From positions 466,001 to 530,000 of the forward strand of contig NZ_JAKVME010000002.1 in NCBI RefSeq assembly GCF_022483985.1: a stretch of DNA of 64,000 nt. Reading direction: 5' to 3'. Under the pieces are notes generated by a model that saw only the letters and a program-made list of their open reading frames with translations, was not told the DNA's origin and did no database searches. This stretch comes from Acetobacter sp. GTDB taxonomy: Bacteria > Pseudomonadota > Alphaproteobacteria > Acetobacterales > Acetobacteraceae. Every line of letters begins with the position of its first letter. Within the stretch, counting starts at the first letter, position 1. Shown here piece by piece: positions 18,720-28,085 of this stretch. The translations under genes and the position numbers were made by a program.

Positions 18720-19091
18720 TCAGGTTTTCGTTGTTCTCAGACGTTCTGTCATACGATCAAGAGCGGTAAGAATCTGTCCGGCTCTGGTGCGGGTGGCTTC
18801 ATCCGTGCTGAGGGAAAGCTGATCGGCAGCCAACATGGCGGGAGAGATCATCCCCCTCAGATCGTGGCGAAGCTGGTGAGAGATTTCCGGCGCCGTCTGA
18901 GTGGTTTTTTCACTGGCTGATGCGCTGGCGGCAGGCGGTGAGGACAGGCAGAGCAAGGCGCCTGTTGCGATCAAAGCCCCTGCGAAGCTCAGGAGAATCC
19001 GCGCGGCGAGTGGCAAGGGCACGAACAGGGGAACGAGACCACAGGCGAGCACCAGCAGAAAAACGGAAAGGGCGGGAAGGGAGCGGGGCAA
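18720..19091 (-). CDS. Small membrane protein with an isolated HisKA-like helix pair
   Basis: The 123-residue protein has two hydrophobic segments (about residues 7-26 and 29-50), a short Ser/Ala linker, and a C-terminal helical hairpin. The hairpin resembles the dimerisation/phosphoacceptor domain of histidine kinases: ISHQLRHDLRGMISPAMLAADQL, with H76 as the H-box histidine. No ATP-binding (HATPase) domain follows, and there is no room for one before the stop. It could be a truncated kinase, a dimerisation partner or a phosphotransfer protein. No response regulator is adjacent. The function is not assigned. Confidence 0.65.
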   Translation of the reverse strand: MPRSLPALSVFLLVLACGLVPLFVPLPLAARILLSFAGALIATGALLCLSSPPAASASASEKTTQTAPEISHQLRHDLRGMISPAMLAADQLSLSTDEATRTRAGQILTALDRMTERLRTTKT

Positions 19092-19149
19092 TTCTGACTC
19101 CTGACGGGAAACCGGTCAGAGTCGGACCGTAAGCACCCGCTGTATCATG

Positions 19150-19178
19150 TTGACGTTACAGCCTCACATGACTATAAG
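19150..19178 (+). promoter_or_regulatory. Probable sigma-70 promoter for rpmH-rnpA
   Basis: TTGACG at 19150-19155 and TATAAG at 19173-19178 are separated by 17 bases. They lie about 80 bp upstream of the rpmH start. This is the best promoter-like sequence I found in the window. It points at the ribosomal protein gene, which is expected to be highly expressed. Confidence 0.65.
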
Positions 19179-19260
19179 CCCGCGATCCAGACAAGGCACG
19201 GAATGACTCCGGTGTTGTCTTTTACGAAATCGAGTCTGAGAATTTTAAGGGAGTGCCGCC

Positions 19261-19395
19261 GTGAAGCGCACGTATCAACCTTCCAAGCTGGTCCGTAAGC
19301 GCCGCCACGGTTTCCGTGCACGCAGCGAGACAGTCGGCGGACGCCGCGTTCTGGCCAACCGTCGCTCCAAGGGCCGCAAGCGCCTTTCAGCCTGA
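19261..19395 (+). CDS. rpmH: 50S ribosomal protein L34
   Basis: A 44-residue, very basic protein beginning [18 protein letters not shown] and ending GRKRLSA, which is the complete L34 signature. The GTG start at 19261 follows AAGGGAG with good spacing. It heads the conserved rpmH-rnpA-yidD-yidC cluster. The dnaA/oriC region that adjoins rpmH in some bacteria is not here. Confidence 0.97.
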   Translation: MKRTYQPSKLVRKRRHGFRARSETVGGRRVLANRRSKGRKRLSA

Positions 19396-19438
19396 GGCTT
19401 CTGGCTCAGGTCATCTCTGACGGATCAGCGCTGAGGAT

Positions 19439-19789
19439 ATGCTGATGCAGCAGCGCTCGATCCGTCTGAAGAAGCGGCCCCAATTTCTGGCTGTCGCGGC
19501 AAAAGCCCGCAAAGCGCCAATGCCGGGCCTCGTTCTTCAGGCACTTCGTCGGGATGACGACGAAGTTGCCCGCGTCGGTTTTACCGTCACCAAAAAAGTC
19601 GGCAACTCGGTTGTCCGCAATCGCGCCCGCAGACGTCTGAAGGAAGCTTTGCTCGTCGTGGAGCGTGAAACTCCTCTCAGCGGTGTCGATCTTGTTCTGA
19701 TCGGCCGTGACGGCACCGGGCGTCGGGCTTTTCCTGATCTTGTTGAAGATCTCCGCAAGGCTCTCCGGAAAACAGACGCTCTTTCATGA
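19439..19789 (+). CDS. rnpA: Ribonuclease P protein component
   Basis: RnpA is the protein cofactor of RNase P, which matures tRNA 5' ends. The RNR motif region [24 protein letters not shown] is intact. The length of 116 residues is normal. ATG at 19439 follows GAGGAT; an ATG two codons later is an alternative. The end overlaps yidD by four bases. Confidence 0.95.
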   Translation: MLMQQRSIRLKKRPQFLAVAAKARKAPMPGLVLQALRRDDDEVARVGFTVTKKVGNSVVRNRARRRLKEALLVVERETPLSGVDLVLIGRDGTGRRAFPDLVEDLRKALRKTDALS

Positions 19790-20058
19790 TATCCGGCGGG
19801 AAAGGGCTGCTTTCCAGCGCGATTATTGCCTGTATGCGCTTCTGGCAGATTGCCATGAGGCCCGTTATGGGGCTGAACTGCCGTTTCCATCCTTCCTGTA
19901 GCTGTTACGGTGTAGAGGCCGTGCGGATGCACGGCCCATTCAGGGGGCTTTGGCTCACTTTCAGACGGATTGTGCGCTGCAATCCGTGGACCGCTGGAGG
20001 GTATGATCCGGTTCCTCCTCCAGCGCAGGCCCGGGATTCGGTCAAAATCCGAACATAG
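19786..20058 (+). CDS. yidD: Membrane protein insertion efficiency factor YidD
   Basis: A 90-residue member of the YidD family, which assists YidC-dependent membrane insertion. The conserved cysteine-containing core [25 protein letters not shown] and [14 protein letters not shown] are present, with an N-terminal amphipathic helix. ATG overlaps the rnpA stop (ATGA). yidC begins about 120 bp later. Confidence 0.94.
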   Translation: MISGGKGLLSSAIIACMRFWQIAMRPVMGLNCRFHPSCSCYGVEAVRMHGPFRGLWLTFRRIVRCNPWTAGGYDPVPPPAQARDSVKIRT

Positions 20059-20177
20059 TTTGCCTGAGCATCTGGCAATCGGGCGCAATTCCGCTATGAG
20101 ATACCGCTGATTGTGTCGGGCGCCACGCTGGTTGTCCGGAGATGTTTTCACGAAGTGAGAGAGGCCAGCCGGTCGGT

Positions 20178-21917
20178 ATGGATATCAGACGTGTAATATT
20201 GGCGACCGTTCTGTCGGCGCTGGTACTGATCGGTTTTGACTATTTCATGCCGGAGGAACACAAAACCTCATCGGCGATACAGGGCAAAACCACTGCCGTA
20301 ACGGCGCCTCCCACAGAGAGCGATCAGCCGAAAGTAACGGATCGCGACGAAGCGCCGTCACGTCTGCCGATTGATGCCGTGGATGTGGTGGGGTCCGTCA
20401 ATCTCCGGGGCGCACGCCTCGATGATCTGGTTCTTCGCGGCTACCATGAGACTGTCAGACCTGACAGCCCGCTCGTTCGTGTGCTGGAAGCGCGGAACGA
20501 GAAAGAACCGACCTATGTCGAGTTTGGCTGGTATGGTTCTCCGGGGCAGACCCTCAAGCTTCCTGACTCCCACACATTGTGGACGACGGCCGCACCCAAG
20601 CTTGGCTCCGAAGCGCCTGTTGTCCTGACATGGGATAACGGCGCAGGCGTCACGTTTGAAATCGATCTTGCCGTGGATCGTGACTACATGTTCACGGTCA
20701 CCCAGAAGGTCCGGAATACGACAGGTTCACCGGTGTCACTGGTCCCGTTCTCCCGCGTGGTCCGTGGATACACACCGGTCGAAACGGGCGGCATGCTGGT
20801 GCATGAAGGCCCGATCTCGGTCATCGATGGTCGTCTGGGCGAAGAATCCTACAAGTCGCTGCGTGAAGGCTCGACCGCACCAAACTTCGTCTCATGGTCG
20901 AAGGCTGGCACGGGCGGATGGGCTGGTATCACCGATAAATACTGGCTGGCGGCCGTTGTGCCGGACCAGAAGGAAGAAGTTTCTGGCACCTATGGCTTTG
21001 ATACGCCTGCTGGCGCGTATCAGGTCGGGTTCACGGGACGGGGGCCTCTGGTGGCGGCGCCGAACGCCGAAGTCCAGACGACGTCCCACGTCTTCGCGGG
21101 AGCCAAGGAGGTCCGTCTTCTTGAGCGCTACCAGCATGAGATGAATATTCCGGATTTCTGGAAAGCGGTGGATTTCGGCTGGTTCGCTTTCCTGACCCGC
21201 CCGGTCTTCTTCGTTCTGGACTGGCTCTATCAGTTCTTTGGTAACTTCGGCCTCGCGCTCCTGACCTTCACCCTGATCGTCAAGGCTGTGTTCTTCCCGC
21301 TGGCGTCCAAGGGCTTCCGTTCAGCCGCCGCGATGCGTGATATCGCGCCGCGTATGAAAGAACTGCGGGAGCGCTACAAGGACGATCCGGTTCAGATGAA
21401 CCAGAAGGTCATGCAGCTCTACAAGAGCGAAGGCGTGAACCCGGCCAGCGGCTGTCTCCCTCTGCTGATTCAGGCTCCGGTCTTCTGGTGTCTCTACAAG
21501 GTGCTCTACGTCACCATCGAGATGCGTCATGCGCCGTTCGTTGGCTGGATTCATGACCTCTCGGCACCAGACCCGACCAACATCTTCAACCTGTTCGGTC
21601 TGCTGCCCTTTGATCCGACGCTGGTTTCATCCTGGCTGCTTCTCGGTGCATGGCCGATCCTTTATGGCATCACCATCTGGCTGATGCAAAAGATCAACCC
21701 TGCAACAGTTGATCCGGCTCAGAAGCCTGTCTTCATCATGATGCCGTTTATCTTCACCTTCTTCATGGCGCGGCAGCCGGTGGGGCTTGTGATCTATTAT
21801 TGCTGGAACAACCTGCTGACGATGGCGCAGCAGTACACGATCATGAAGGTTCACGCCCGGAAGAAGAACCAGCCGGAGATCATTCCGCCTGCCAAGCCAC
21901 GCGGCAGGAAAGGCTGA
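20178..21917 (+). CDS. yidC: Membrane protein insertase YidC
   Basis: YidC inserts and folds inner-membrane proteins alone or with Sec. The first membrane segment (ILATVLSALVLIGFDYFM) is followed by a large periplasmic domain to about residue 330. The five-helix insertase core follows, including the cytoplasmic loop MRDIAPRMKELRERYKDDP and ASGCLPLLIQAPVFWCLYKVL. ATG at 20178 gives the usual N-terminus MDIRR and about 579 residues. An in-frame ATG at 20142 with CGGAG upstream would add 12 residues. Confidence 0.95.
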   Translation: MDIRRVILATVLSALVLIGFDYFMPEEHKTSSAIQGKTTAVTAPPTESDQPKVTDRDEAPSRLPIDAVDVVGSVNLRGARLDDLVLRGYHETVRPDSPLVRVLEARNEKEPTYVEFGWYGSPGQTLKLPDSHTLWTTAAPKLGSEAPVVLTWDNGAGVTFEIDLAVDRDYMFTVTQKVRNTTGSPVSLVPFSRVVRGYTPVETGGMLVHEGPISVIDGRLGEESYKSLREGSTAPNFVSWSKAGTGGWAGITDKYWLAAVVPDQKEEVSGTYGFDTPAGAYQVGFTGRGPLVAAPNAEVQTTSHVFAGAKEVRLLERYQHEMNIPDFWKAVDFGWFAFLTRPVFFVLDWLYQFFGNFGLALLTFTLIVKAVFFPLASKGFRSAAAMRDIAPRMKELRERYKDDPVQMNQKVMQLYKSEGVNPASGCLPLLIQAPVFWCLYKVLYVTIEMRHAPFVGWIHDLSAPDPTNIFNLFGLLPFDPTLVSSWLLLGAWPILYGITIWLMQKINPATVDPAQKPVFIMMPFIFTFFMARQPVGLVIYYCWNNLLTMAQQYTIMKVHARKKNQPEIIPPAKPRGRKG

Positions 21918-21921
21918 AACG

Positions 21922-22593
21922 ATGGCTGGTGAACAGGATTTCTCTGCCTCTCTCAAGCTGTCACCCGAGCAGCTTGAGGCCGGACGACTCCTGTTCGCCG
22001 GTCCGTGCGAGTTTTTCTATGGCGCGCAGCAGATTGGTCAGTTGCCCGACCCGGCCGCGCCGGAAATCGCATTCGCCGGTCGGTCCAACGTCGGTAAATC
22101 GAGCCTGATCAACGCACTGACGGGACGAAAAAGCCTTGCCCGGGCTTCCTCGGAGCCGGGACGGACGAAGCAGCTCAATTTCTTCGATCTTGATGGGCAG
22201 CTCGTGCTGGTCGATATGCCGGGCTATGGCTTCGCCAAGGCGGCCAAGGCGGTGAAGGAAGACTGGCAGGGGATGATGTTCGATTATCTCCGCGGTCGTC
22301 CCAATCTGCGGCGTGTGATCCTGCTGCTGGATGCACGGATCGAGACGAAAGCATCTGACCGTGATGTGATGGACATGTTCGATAAGGCGGCCATCAATTT
22401 TCAGGTCGTGCTGACGAAATGCGATGATGTGAAACCGAAAGCCGAGGAAGCCCGCTACCGGGAGGTTGTAGCCGAGGTGAGCCGTCATCCTGCCGCTCAT
22501 CCTCTGGTTTTGCGGACGAGCAGCCAGACGGGGCTTGGTATCCCGGAGCTGCGTGCTGAAATTGCGGCATTTGCGGAACCGGTTCAGAACTGA
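21922..22593 (+). CDS. engB: Ribosome biogenesis GTP-binding protein YihA/YsxC
   Basis: EngB is a small GTPase acting in 50S subunit assembly. G1 GRSNVGKSS, the switch region EPGRTKQLNFF, G3 DMPGYGFA and G4 TKCD are all present. The length of 223 residues is typical. It starts 4 bp after yidC and is likely co-transcribed with it. Confidence 0.95.
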   Translation: MAGEQDFSASLKLSPEQLEAGRLLFAGPCEFFYGAQQIGQLPDPAAPEIAFAGRSNVGKSSLINALTGRKSLARASSEPGRTKQLNFFDLDGQLVLVDMPGYGFAKAAKAVKEDWQGMMFDYLRGRPNLRRVILLLDARIETKASDRDVMDMFDKAAINFQVVLTKCDDVKPKAEEARYREVVAEVSRHPAAHPLVLRTSSQTGLGIPELRAEIAAFAEPVQN

Positions 22594-22674
22594 ATTGAGT
22601 GTCGGGGTTTTCTGTGCCCCGATTGCTCCGGCCCCGGCAGACGGGGGTATGTTTTCCGGACATGTGGAGTTGAA

Positions 22675-23580
22675 ATGACGGATCAGGGACTTCCTACGGC
22701 GGACGCCTTGCAACAGGCAGCGACACTTGCCGGAGCACTGCCTTTCCTGCGTCGTTATGCCGGTGACACCATCGTCGTGAAGTATGGCGGCCACGCCATG
22801 GGCGATCCCGAACTGGCCCAGACGTTCGGCAAGGATATTGCCCTGCTGAAGCTGGTGGGGATCAATCCGGTTGTGGTGCATGGTGGCGGACCGCAGATCA
22901 ACCAGATGCTGGAGCGGCTTCAGGTGAAGTCCTCTTTCGTCGATGGTTTCCGCGTCACGGATGCTGCGGCGATTGATGTTGTCGAGATGGTCCTGTGCGG
23001 CTCCGTCAACAAGCAGGTTGCGACCCTGATCAATGAAGCGGGTGCGCTGGCGGTCGGTGTTTCCGGCAAGGATGGCGGTCTGGTGAAGGCCAGCAAGCTG
23101 CTGCGGAAAGTGAGAGACCCCGTCACAGGTGCGGAGCAGACGCTGGATCTCGGCTTTGTCGGTGATCCTGACGAGATCAACCCGCAGGTGCTCTATGCGC
23201 TTTCAGGTTCGGGACTCATTCCTGTCATTGCTCCGGTTGCGGGTGGCCATCATGGCGAGACCTTCAACGTCAACGCGGATTCCGTGGCTGGTGCGATTGC
23301 GGGAGCCATCCATGCCTCGCGTCTGCTGATGCTGACCGACGTGCCGGGTGTTCTGGATGAGAATAAGCGGCTGATTCCTGAGCTTACCGCTGAGGAAGCC
23401 CGTAAGGGCATTGAGTCCGGCATGATTTCCGGAGGTATGATCCCGAAAGTCGAGACCTGTCTGAAAGCGGTGCAGGCCGGGGCTAAGGCGGCTGTCATCG
23501 TGAATGGTCGTGTGCCGCACGCCTGTTTGCTGGAACTGTTTACGCGTGCCGGGTCCGGGACATTGATCCGCGCGGACTGA
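22675..23580 (+). CDS. argB: Acetylglutamate kinase
   Basis: ArgB phosphorylates N-acetylglutamate, the second step of arginine synthesis. The phosphate-binding VVKYGGHAMGDPEL, the substrate motif VHGGGPQINQML and the C-terminal ISGGMIPKVETCLKAVQAG are clear. The length of 301 residues is normal. The yidC-engB-argB order is common in Alphaproteobacteria. A strong terminator follows. Confidence 0.96.
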   Translation: MTDQGLPTADALQQAATLAGALPFLRRYAGDTIVVKYGGHAMGDPELAQTFGKDIALLKLVGINPVVVHGGGPQINQMLERLQVKSSFVDGFRVTDAAAIDVVEMVLCGSVNKQVATLINEAGALAVGVSGKDGGLVKASKLLRKVRDPVTGAEQTLDLGFVGDPDEINPQVLYALSGSGLIPVIAPVAGGHHGETFNVNADSVAGAIAGAIHASRLLMLTDVPGVLDENKRLIPELTAEEARKGIESGMISGGMIPKVETCLKAVQAGAKAAVIVNGRVPHACLLELFTRAGSGTLIRAD

Positions 23581-23613
23581 TCTCTCTGAGCTTCGCATGG
23601 TTGAAATCGGATG

Positions 23614-23640
23614 GGGCGCCCTCGGGCGCCCTTTTCTTTT
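23614..23640 (+). terminator. Intrinsic terminator after argB
   Basis: GGGCGCCC (23614-23621) pairs with a second GGGCGCCC (23624-23631), followed by TTTTCTTTT. This is a GC-rich hairpin with a T-rich tail, 34 bp after the argB stop. Confidence 0.85.
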
Positions 23641-23778
23641 ACGGGCTTCTTCTCTCGGCATGACACGTAAGGCAAGCGTGTCTTTTGCGGGGTAATGGGG
23701 CGCTATGGAAAAAATCTGACGATCTTCCCTGATCTAAAACAGACAGCGCAGGTAGCCATGCCTCACATGTCCCGGCCA

Positions 23779-23809
23779 TAAAAAAAACCACGGAGATTTC
23801 TCTCCGTGG
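23779..23809 (-). terminator. Intrinsic terminator after adhB
   Basis: A nine-base-pair stem, CCACGGAGA (23788-23796) and TCTCCGTGG (23801-23809), has a four-base loop. An A-run at 23780-23787 becomes a U-tract on the minus-strand transcript. It lies 33 bp beyond the adhB stop. Confidence 0.9.
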
Positions 23810-23842
23810 CTTTCCCGAGAAAGTCGAGGACTGCGTCCCGAC

Positions 23843-25273
23843 TTATTGCGGGTTGTCTACACCGGCATGTGTATCCGGAGAGAATGTCCATCCCTCACCA
23901 TAAGGCTGCGGACCGAAGAGGCCCCAGCTGGAGGTGCTGGTTGGTTCATCTGTCCAGGCACGACGGTCCAGAACAGACTGGCTGGTCTGGCGCAGTTTGG
24001 AGACGTCAGACGCCGTCACATTGGCGGGAGCCTTGTTACCCCACGAGGTACGGATGAAGTTCACGACGTCAGCAACCTGCTGATCGTTCAGGATCTTCTG
24101 GTAGCCCGGCATGGCGACGGCGGAAGGAGCCCAGTTGGTCGGCGGAAGAACGCCACCGGCTGCCACGATATGAGCGACAGAGGTCGGGTTTTCCGAGACG
24201 ACAACAGGGTTTCCGGCCAGCGGCGGGAACATGCGGTCTACAGCGGCACCGTCGTTACGATGGCAGATGGCGCACTGCTGCACATAGACATCGGCACCGG
24301 TCAGGCCCGCTGTCTTGCCGGCATCAAGAGCCTGAGCTGTGGACGGATCGTAAGTGTAGTCGCCCTTGGCTTTAGGCACTTCCGGCAGGCTCTTCAGATA
24401 CTTTGCCGTGGCGCGAAGATCGTCCTCGGACCAGTACTGGGTGCTCCATGCCACCACATCGGCCATGCCGCCGAATGCCGCAGAGTGGTCGATACGACCC
24501 GAGCGCAGGAACTGAACCAGATCATCCTCAGACCAGCGGCCGATACCCAGAACCGGATCGCTGCGCAGGCTCGGTGCAATCCAGTTGTCGATCGGCGCAC
24601 CACCGGCCAGGAAGTCCGGACCGCCAGACGCATCGTAGGCTTTTTCCTGAATGGAAAGGCCACGAGGCGTATGGCACATGCCGCAATGTCCCGGACCTGT
24701 GACAAGGTATTCACCACGTGCGATCACAGGATCTGTGCCCGGAGCCGGTGTGAACGCTTTTGGAGCGGGAGCGAACATCTTGCCCCAGAAAGCGAGCGGC
24801 CAGCGCATGGACAGAGGCCATGAGATATCGACGGGCTTATTGGGCTTATCGACCGGCTTCACGCCATGCATGAAGTAGGCATACAGCGCCTTGATGTCGT
24901 CTTCCGACATGCGGGAGAAGGCTGGATAGGGCATCGCAGGATAGAGCGCTGCGCCATCCTTGCGGATGCCGTGACGCACTGCCTTGTCGAAGTCTTCCAG
25001 CGTGTAGTTGCCGATACCTGTCTTGGGATCAGGCGTGATGTTGGTCGAATAAATTGCGCCGATCGGGGTTTTGATCTGGAGGCCACCGGCAAAGGCCGTG
25101 CCGTGCAGGGCTGTATGACAGGCAACGCAGTCGCCAAGGCGTGCGACGTAAGCACCCTTGGTCACCAGGTCGCTGTCGGCAGCCTGCGCCAGAGCAGGGG
25201 AGGCGCTGAGCGCCGTCCCTGCGAGAAGCCCGACCACGGCTGCGCCAAACGCAGCTTTAAGTCCTTTGATCAT
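23843..25273 (-). CDS. adhB: Membrane-bound alcohol dehydrogenase, triheme cytochrome c subunit
   Basis: AdhB takes electrons from the quinoprotein AdhA and passes them to ubiquinone in the periplasmic membrane. The signal peptide ends near residue 32 (SASPALAQA). Three c-type heme sites are present: CVACH (49-53), CGMCH (197-201) and CAICH (334-338). Family segments such as STNITPDPKTGIG and MPYPAFSRM support the call. ATG at 25273 (MIKGLKAAFG) gives 476 residues; an ATG at 25312 would add 13. It lies 57 bp downstream of adhA and ends in a strong terminator. The third (15-kDa) subunit gene is not here. Confidence 0.95.
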   Translation of the reverse strand: MIKGLKAAFGAAVVGLLAGTALSASPALAQAADSDLVTKGAYVARLGDCVACHTALHGTAFAGGLQIKTPIGAIYSTNITPDPKTGIGNYTLEDFDKAVRHGIRKDGAALYPAMPYPAFSRMSEDDIKALYAYFMHGVKPVDKPNKPVDISWPLSMRWPLAFWGKMFAPAPKAFTPAPGTDPVIARGEYLVTGPGHCGMCHTPRGLSIQEKAYDASGGPDFLAGGAPIDNWIAPSLRSDPVLGIGRWSEDDLVQFLRSGRIDHSAAFGGMADVVAWSTQYWSEDDLRATAKYLKSLPEVPKAKGDYTYDPSTAQALDAGKTAGLTGADVYVQQCAICHRNDGAAVDRMFPPLAGNPVVVSENPTSVAHIVAAGGVLPPTNWAPSAVAMPGYQKILNDQQVADVVNFIRTSWGNKAPANVTASDVSKLRQTSQSVLDRRAWTDEPTSTSSWGLFGPQPYGEGWTFSPDTHAGVDNPQ

Positions 25274-25330
25274 TGTTTCACCACCGCGGTACTTGTGTTG
25301 GAAGGATGCCATTTGTCACGGTCTCCCATT

Positions 25331-27562
25331 TCACGGGGTGATGCCGAGCGCAGGAGCAGTCGGGATCTGGTTCGGATTTTTCCGAGCTTCAATCTCGCGC
25401 TCATACGTGTCGGTCGCACGTTTGATCAGGTAGTTCCGGATGCTCTCGATTTCGTCAGGCGTCATGGACGTGTCGAAACGATCCATGCCGTAAGCCGTCA
25501 GGGCGCCGCGTCCTACAACGTTGTAGAAGGCGTCCTTGTGACGGATTGCGCCGGACCAGCGCAGATCCGGCAGCATGCCGCCAGCTTCGGCGTTGTCGCC
25601 ATGGCAGGTCTGGCAATAGGTCTGGTACTGGAAGTAGCCCTTGTCGACCGTCTTCTCGTCAAACTCGGCCGGCGGCTTCACAGGCAGGAACCCGATACTG
25701 TTCCATGTCGGCAGCTTGGCTTTGCCATCGAGCGAGAACACGGCGATGTAGGAGTGATTGACCGTCCATCCCGCAGTGCGGCTCATGCCACCCATGGAGA
25801 TCGGATAGATGCCGCCCCAGCCGACTTCGATCGCAACATACTGCTTGCCGTTGACGCTATAGGTCACCGGGTTTGCAATGATGCCGCTCTGTAGATCGTA
25901 TTTGAACAGATCCTTGCCGTCGGTGGCGTCATAGGCGTGGAACTCACCGGTTGCGAGACCCTGGAAAACCAGATCGCCGCCAGTTGCCAGCACGCCGCCA
26001 TCCCAGCCGCCTGCACGCTCAATGGTCCACTGCGCCTGCAGCTTGACCGGATCCCATGCCAGCAGCCAGCCCTTCAGATCCTGCATGTAGGCCGCGCGGG
26101 CTTCAGGTGTGTCGGGCAGACCGGTCTTGGTCATGTCGAGACCAAGGTTCCAGGAGTCAGGATGCGCCTTGAAGCCACCGGACTGGTTCTTGTAGCCGAA
26201 CGGAATCTGATGTGCCGGAAGGTAGATCAGGTGAGTCCGCGGGCTGTAAGCCATTTCCATGAAGTTGTGCGCGCCCAGCGGACCCGGAATGCCATACCAC
26301 TCCTTGCCGTTCAGCGTGTACAGACCTTCCGGATTGTAGATCGGACGACCGGTCTTCGGATCGAGGCCATAAGCCCAGTTCTCGTAGACGTAGTTCTTGC
26401 CCTGAATGAACTGGCCGGTCTTGGCGTCGAGCACGTAGAAGAAGCCGTTCTTCGGAGCGTGAACGATGACATGGCGGGTTTCACCATTGATCGGCAGATC
26501 AAGCGTCATGATCTGCTGGACCGAGGTGTAGTCCCACTGGTCCATCGGTGTTGCCTGGAAATGCCAGACATATTCGCCGGTTTCCGGCTTCACGGCCACG
26601 ATGCTGCCGAGGAACAGGTTGTCGCCGATACCGTTGGAACGATATTTGTAGTTCCAGGGAGAACCGTTGCCGACGGCGAGATAGACGAGGTCGGTCTGCG
26701 GGTCATAGACGATGGAATCCCAGACGGTGCCGCCACCGCCCTGCTTCGTCCATGAGCCGTTCGGGCTCCAGGTCTTGTAGGCCTTGGTCATCAGCACGCT
26801 GTCGGACGCGGCATGGTCCGGCTCGTTCTTCGGGTTCGGAACCGTGAAGAAGCGCCAGTCGAGCTTGCCGGTTTCGGCGTCGAATGCGGAGACAAAGCCA
26901 CGGGCGCCGAATTCGGCGCCACCGTTGCCGATGATAACGCGGCCCTTGGCGATACGCGGAGCGCCATCGACGGTGTAGGACCGCTGGTTACCCAGAGCGG
27001 CGTCCTTGGGAATGGTGTTGACGCTCCAGACGACTTTGCCGGTCTTGGCGTCAAGCGCGATCAGACGGCCGTCGAAGGTGCCGACATAGATCTTGCCATT
27101 CCAGTAGGCGATGCCGCGGTTGACGGTATCACAGCATCCACGGACGGCGACATTGCCGGGAACCTTGGGGTCGAAGGCCCACAGCAGTTCGCCGGTGTCG
27201 GCTTTCAGCGCCTTGACCTTGGACCAGTTGGTGGAGGCGAAAAGAACGCCGTCAACGATCAGGGGGGTGCCTTCCTGACCACGGTTGGAGTCAAACTCGT
27301 AGAACCAAGCCAGCTTCAGATCGCCGACATTCTGACGATTGATCTGGTCGAGCGGGCTGTAGCGCTGCTCAGAATAGGTTCGCCCATAAGAGAGCCAGTT
27401 CTCCGGGTGATCATCGGCGTGGATGATCGCTTCTCCGGTGGCTCCCTGATCGTCAGCAGCGCGTGCGGCGCCTGTAGGCTGACCCAGGGCCGCGGCCAGG
27501 ATGGTTCCTGCCGCGAGAAGGCCAAGAAAGGAAGTCTTCCTGGCGGCTGAGGGACGGCTCAT
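25331..27562 (-). CDS. adhA: PQQ-dependent alcohol dehydrogenase, quinohemoprotein subunit
   Basis: AdhA oxidises ethanol to acetaldehyde in the periplasm with pyrroloquinoline quinone, the first step of vinegar-type oxidation. After a signal peptide (cleavage near residue 35) the protein is an eight-bladed propeller. It has the vicinal disulfide of PQQ enzymes (C143-C144, RGCCDTVNRG) and repeated tryptophan-docking motifs. A C-terminal cytochrome domain carries heme site CQTCH (650-654). ATG at 27562 follows GAGGACTATAATT at ideal spacing and gives 743 residues. It is the first gene of adhAB, and its leader contains nested inverted repeats. Confidence 0.96.
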   Translation of the reverse strand: MSRPSAARKTSFLGLLAAGTILAAALGQPTGAARAADDQGATGEAIIHADDHPENWLSYGRTYSEQRYSPLDQINRQNVGDLKLAWFYEFDSNRGQEGTPLIVDGVLFASTNWSKVKALKADTGELLWAFDPKVPGNVAVRGCCDTVNRGIAYWNGKIYVGTFDGRLIALDAKTGKVVWSVNTIPKDAALGNQRSYTVDGAPRIAKGRVIIGNGGAEFGARGFVSAFDAETGKLDWRFFTVPNPKNEPDHAASDSVLMTKAYKTWSPNGSWTKQGGGGTVWDSIVYDPQTDLVYLAVGNGSPWNYKYRSNGIGDNLFLGSIVAVKPETGEYVWHFQATPMDQWDYTSVQQIMTLDLPINGETRHVIVHAPKNGFFYVLDAKTGQFIQGKNYVYENWAYGLDPKTGRPIYNPEGLYTLNGKEWYGIPGPLGAHNFMEMAYSPRTHLIYLPAHQIPFGYKNQSGGFKAHPDSWNLGLDMTKTGLPDTPEARAAYMQDLKGWLLAWDPVKLQAQWTIERAGGWDGGVLATGGDLVFQGLATGEFHAYDATDGKDLFKYDLQSGIIANPVTYSVNGKQYVAIEVGWGGIYPISMGGMSRTAGWTVNHSYIAVFSLDGKAKLPTWNSIGFLPVKPPAEFDEKTVDKGYFQYQTYCQTCHGDNAEAGGMLPDLRWSGAIRHKDAFYNVVGRGALTAYGMDRFDTSMTPDEIESIRNYLIKRATDTYEREIEARKNPNQIPTAPALGITP

Positions 27563-27629
27563 AATTATAGTCCTCATGCTCACTGATTGCAGATTCAGTC
27601 GGCAAATCAATGCGGAATTACCGTTGTGT

Positions 27630-27679
27630 CGTAGTCAGCCGACATGAACCAATGATGTCAATCGTGTCATCTGACTACG
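27630..27679 (-). promoter_or_regulatory. Nested inverted repeats in the adhA leader
   Basis: CGTAGTCAG (27630-27638) and CTGACTACG (27671-27679) are perfect nine-base inverted repeats. Inside them lie GACAT (27641-27645) and ATGTC (27655-27659). The element ends 68 bp before the adhA start, so it could be an operator or a hairpin in the mRNA leader. The assignment rests on sequence symmetry only. Confidence 0.4.
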
Positions 27680-28071
27680 GCCTATGCGTGAAATGAGGGG
27701 GGCAACCTCACAGCTCCAACGGGTGATGGCGTCTGATAACATGAAAAAATGGACAGAAAATTGCGCTTTCCCGTGCTGTAGCGGGTCTATGTCGCAATGG
27801 GTCCGCTCTCCATGCGCGCCGGGAAAGCCTGTAAACAGGGAAATATCGAGTGGTTTCTGAGGAAAGCAGGCTGATACAGTCTCACGGAAAGGTGATGTAT
27901 CGATGCTGCGAAGGAGAGCGTCACAGAATCGTTTCGATGGCTGAGCCGTAATGTTTTCCCGATGCGTCGCTCAGGAGGCCTGATCGTAAGAGTCGCCTTT
28001 TGTCTGGATGATGCTCTATAATGGCGGCGAAGGCGGTTCCTCCGGCAGTCCTTGAACCGTGCTTCCGCAGA

Positions 28072-28085
28072 TACATATATATGTA
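28072..28085. promoter_or_regulatory. 14-bp AT-rich palindrome upstream of BI-1 gene
   Basis: TACATATATATGTA is a perfect palindrome ending 52 bp before the BI-1 gene start. It could be a protein binding site, but alternating AT tracts are often self-complementary by chance. Confidence 0.25.

Noticed and set aside
28000..28022. Sigma-70 promoter for the BI-1 gene
   Set aside because: TATAAT is perfect, but the nearest TTG-like hexamer is only 11 bases away and nothing suitable sits at 16-18.
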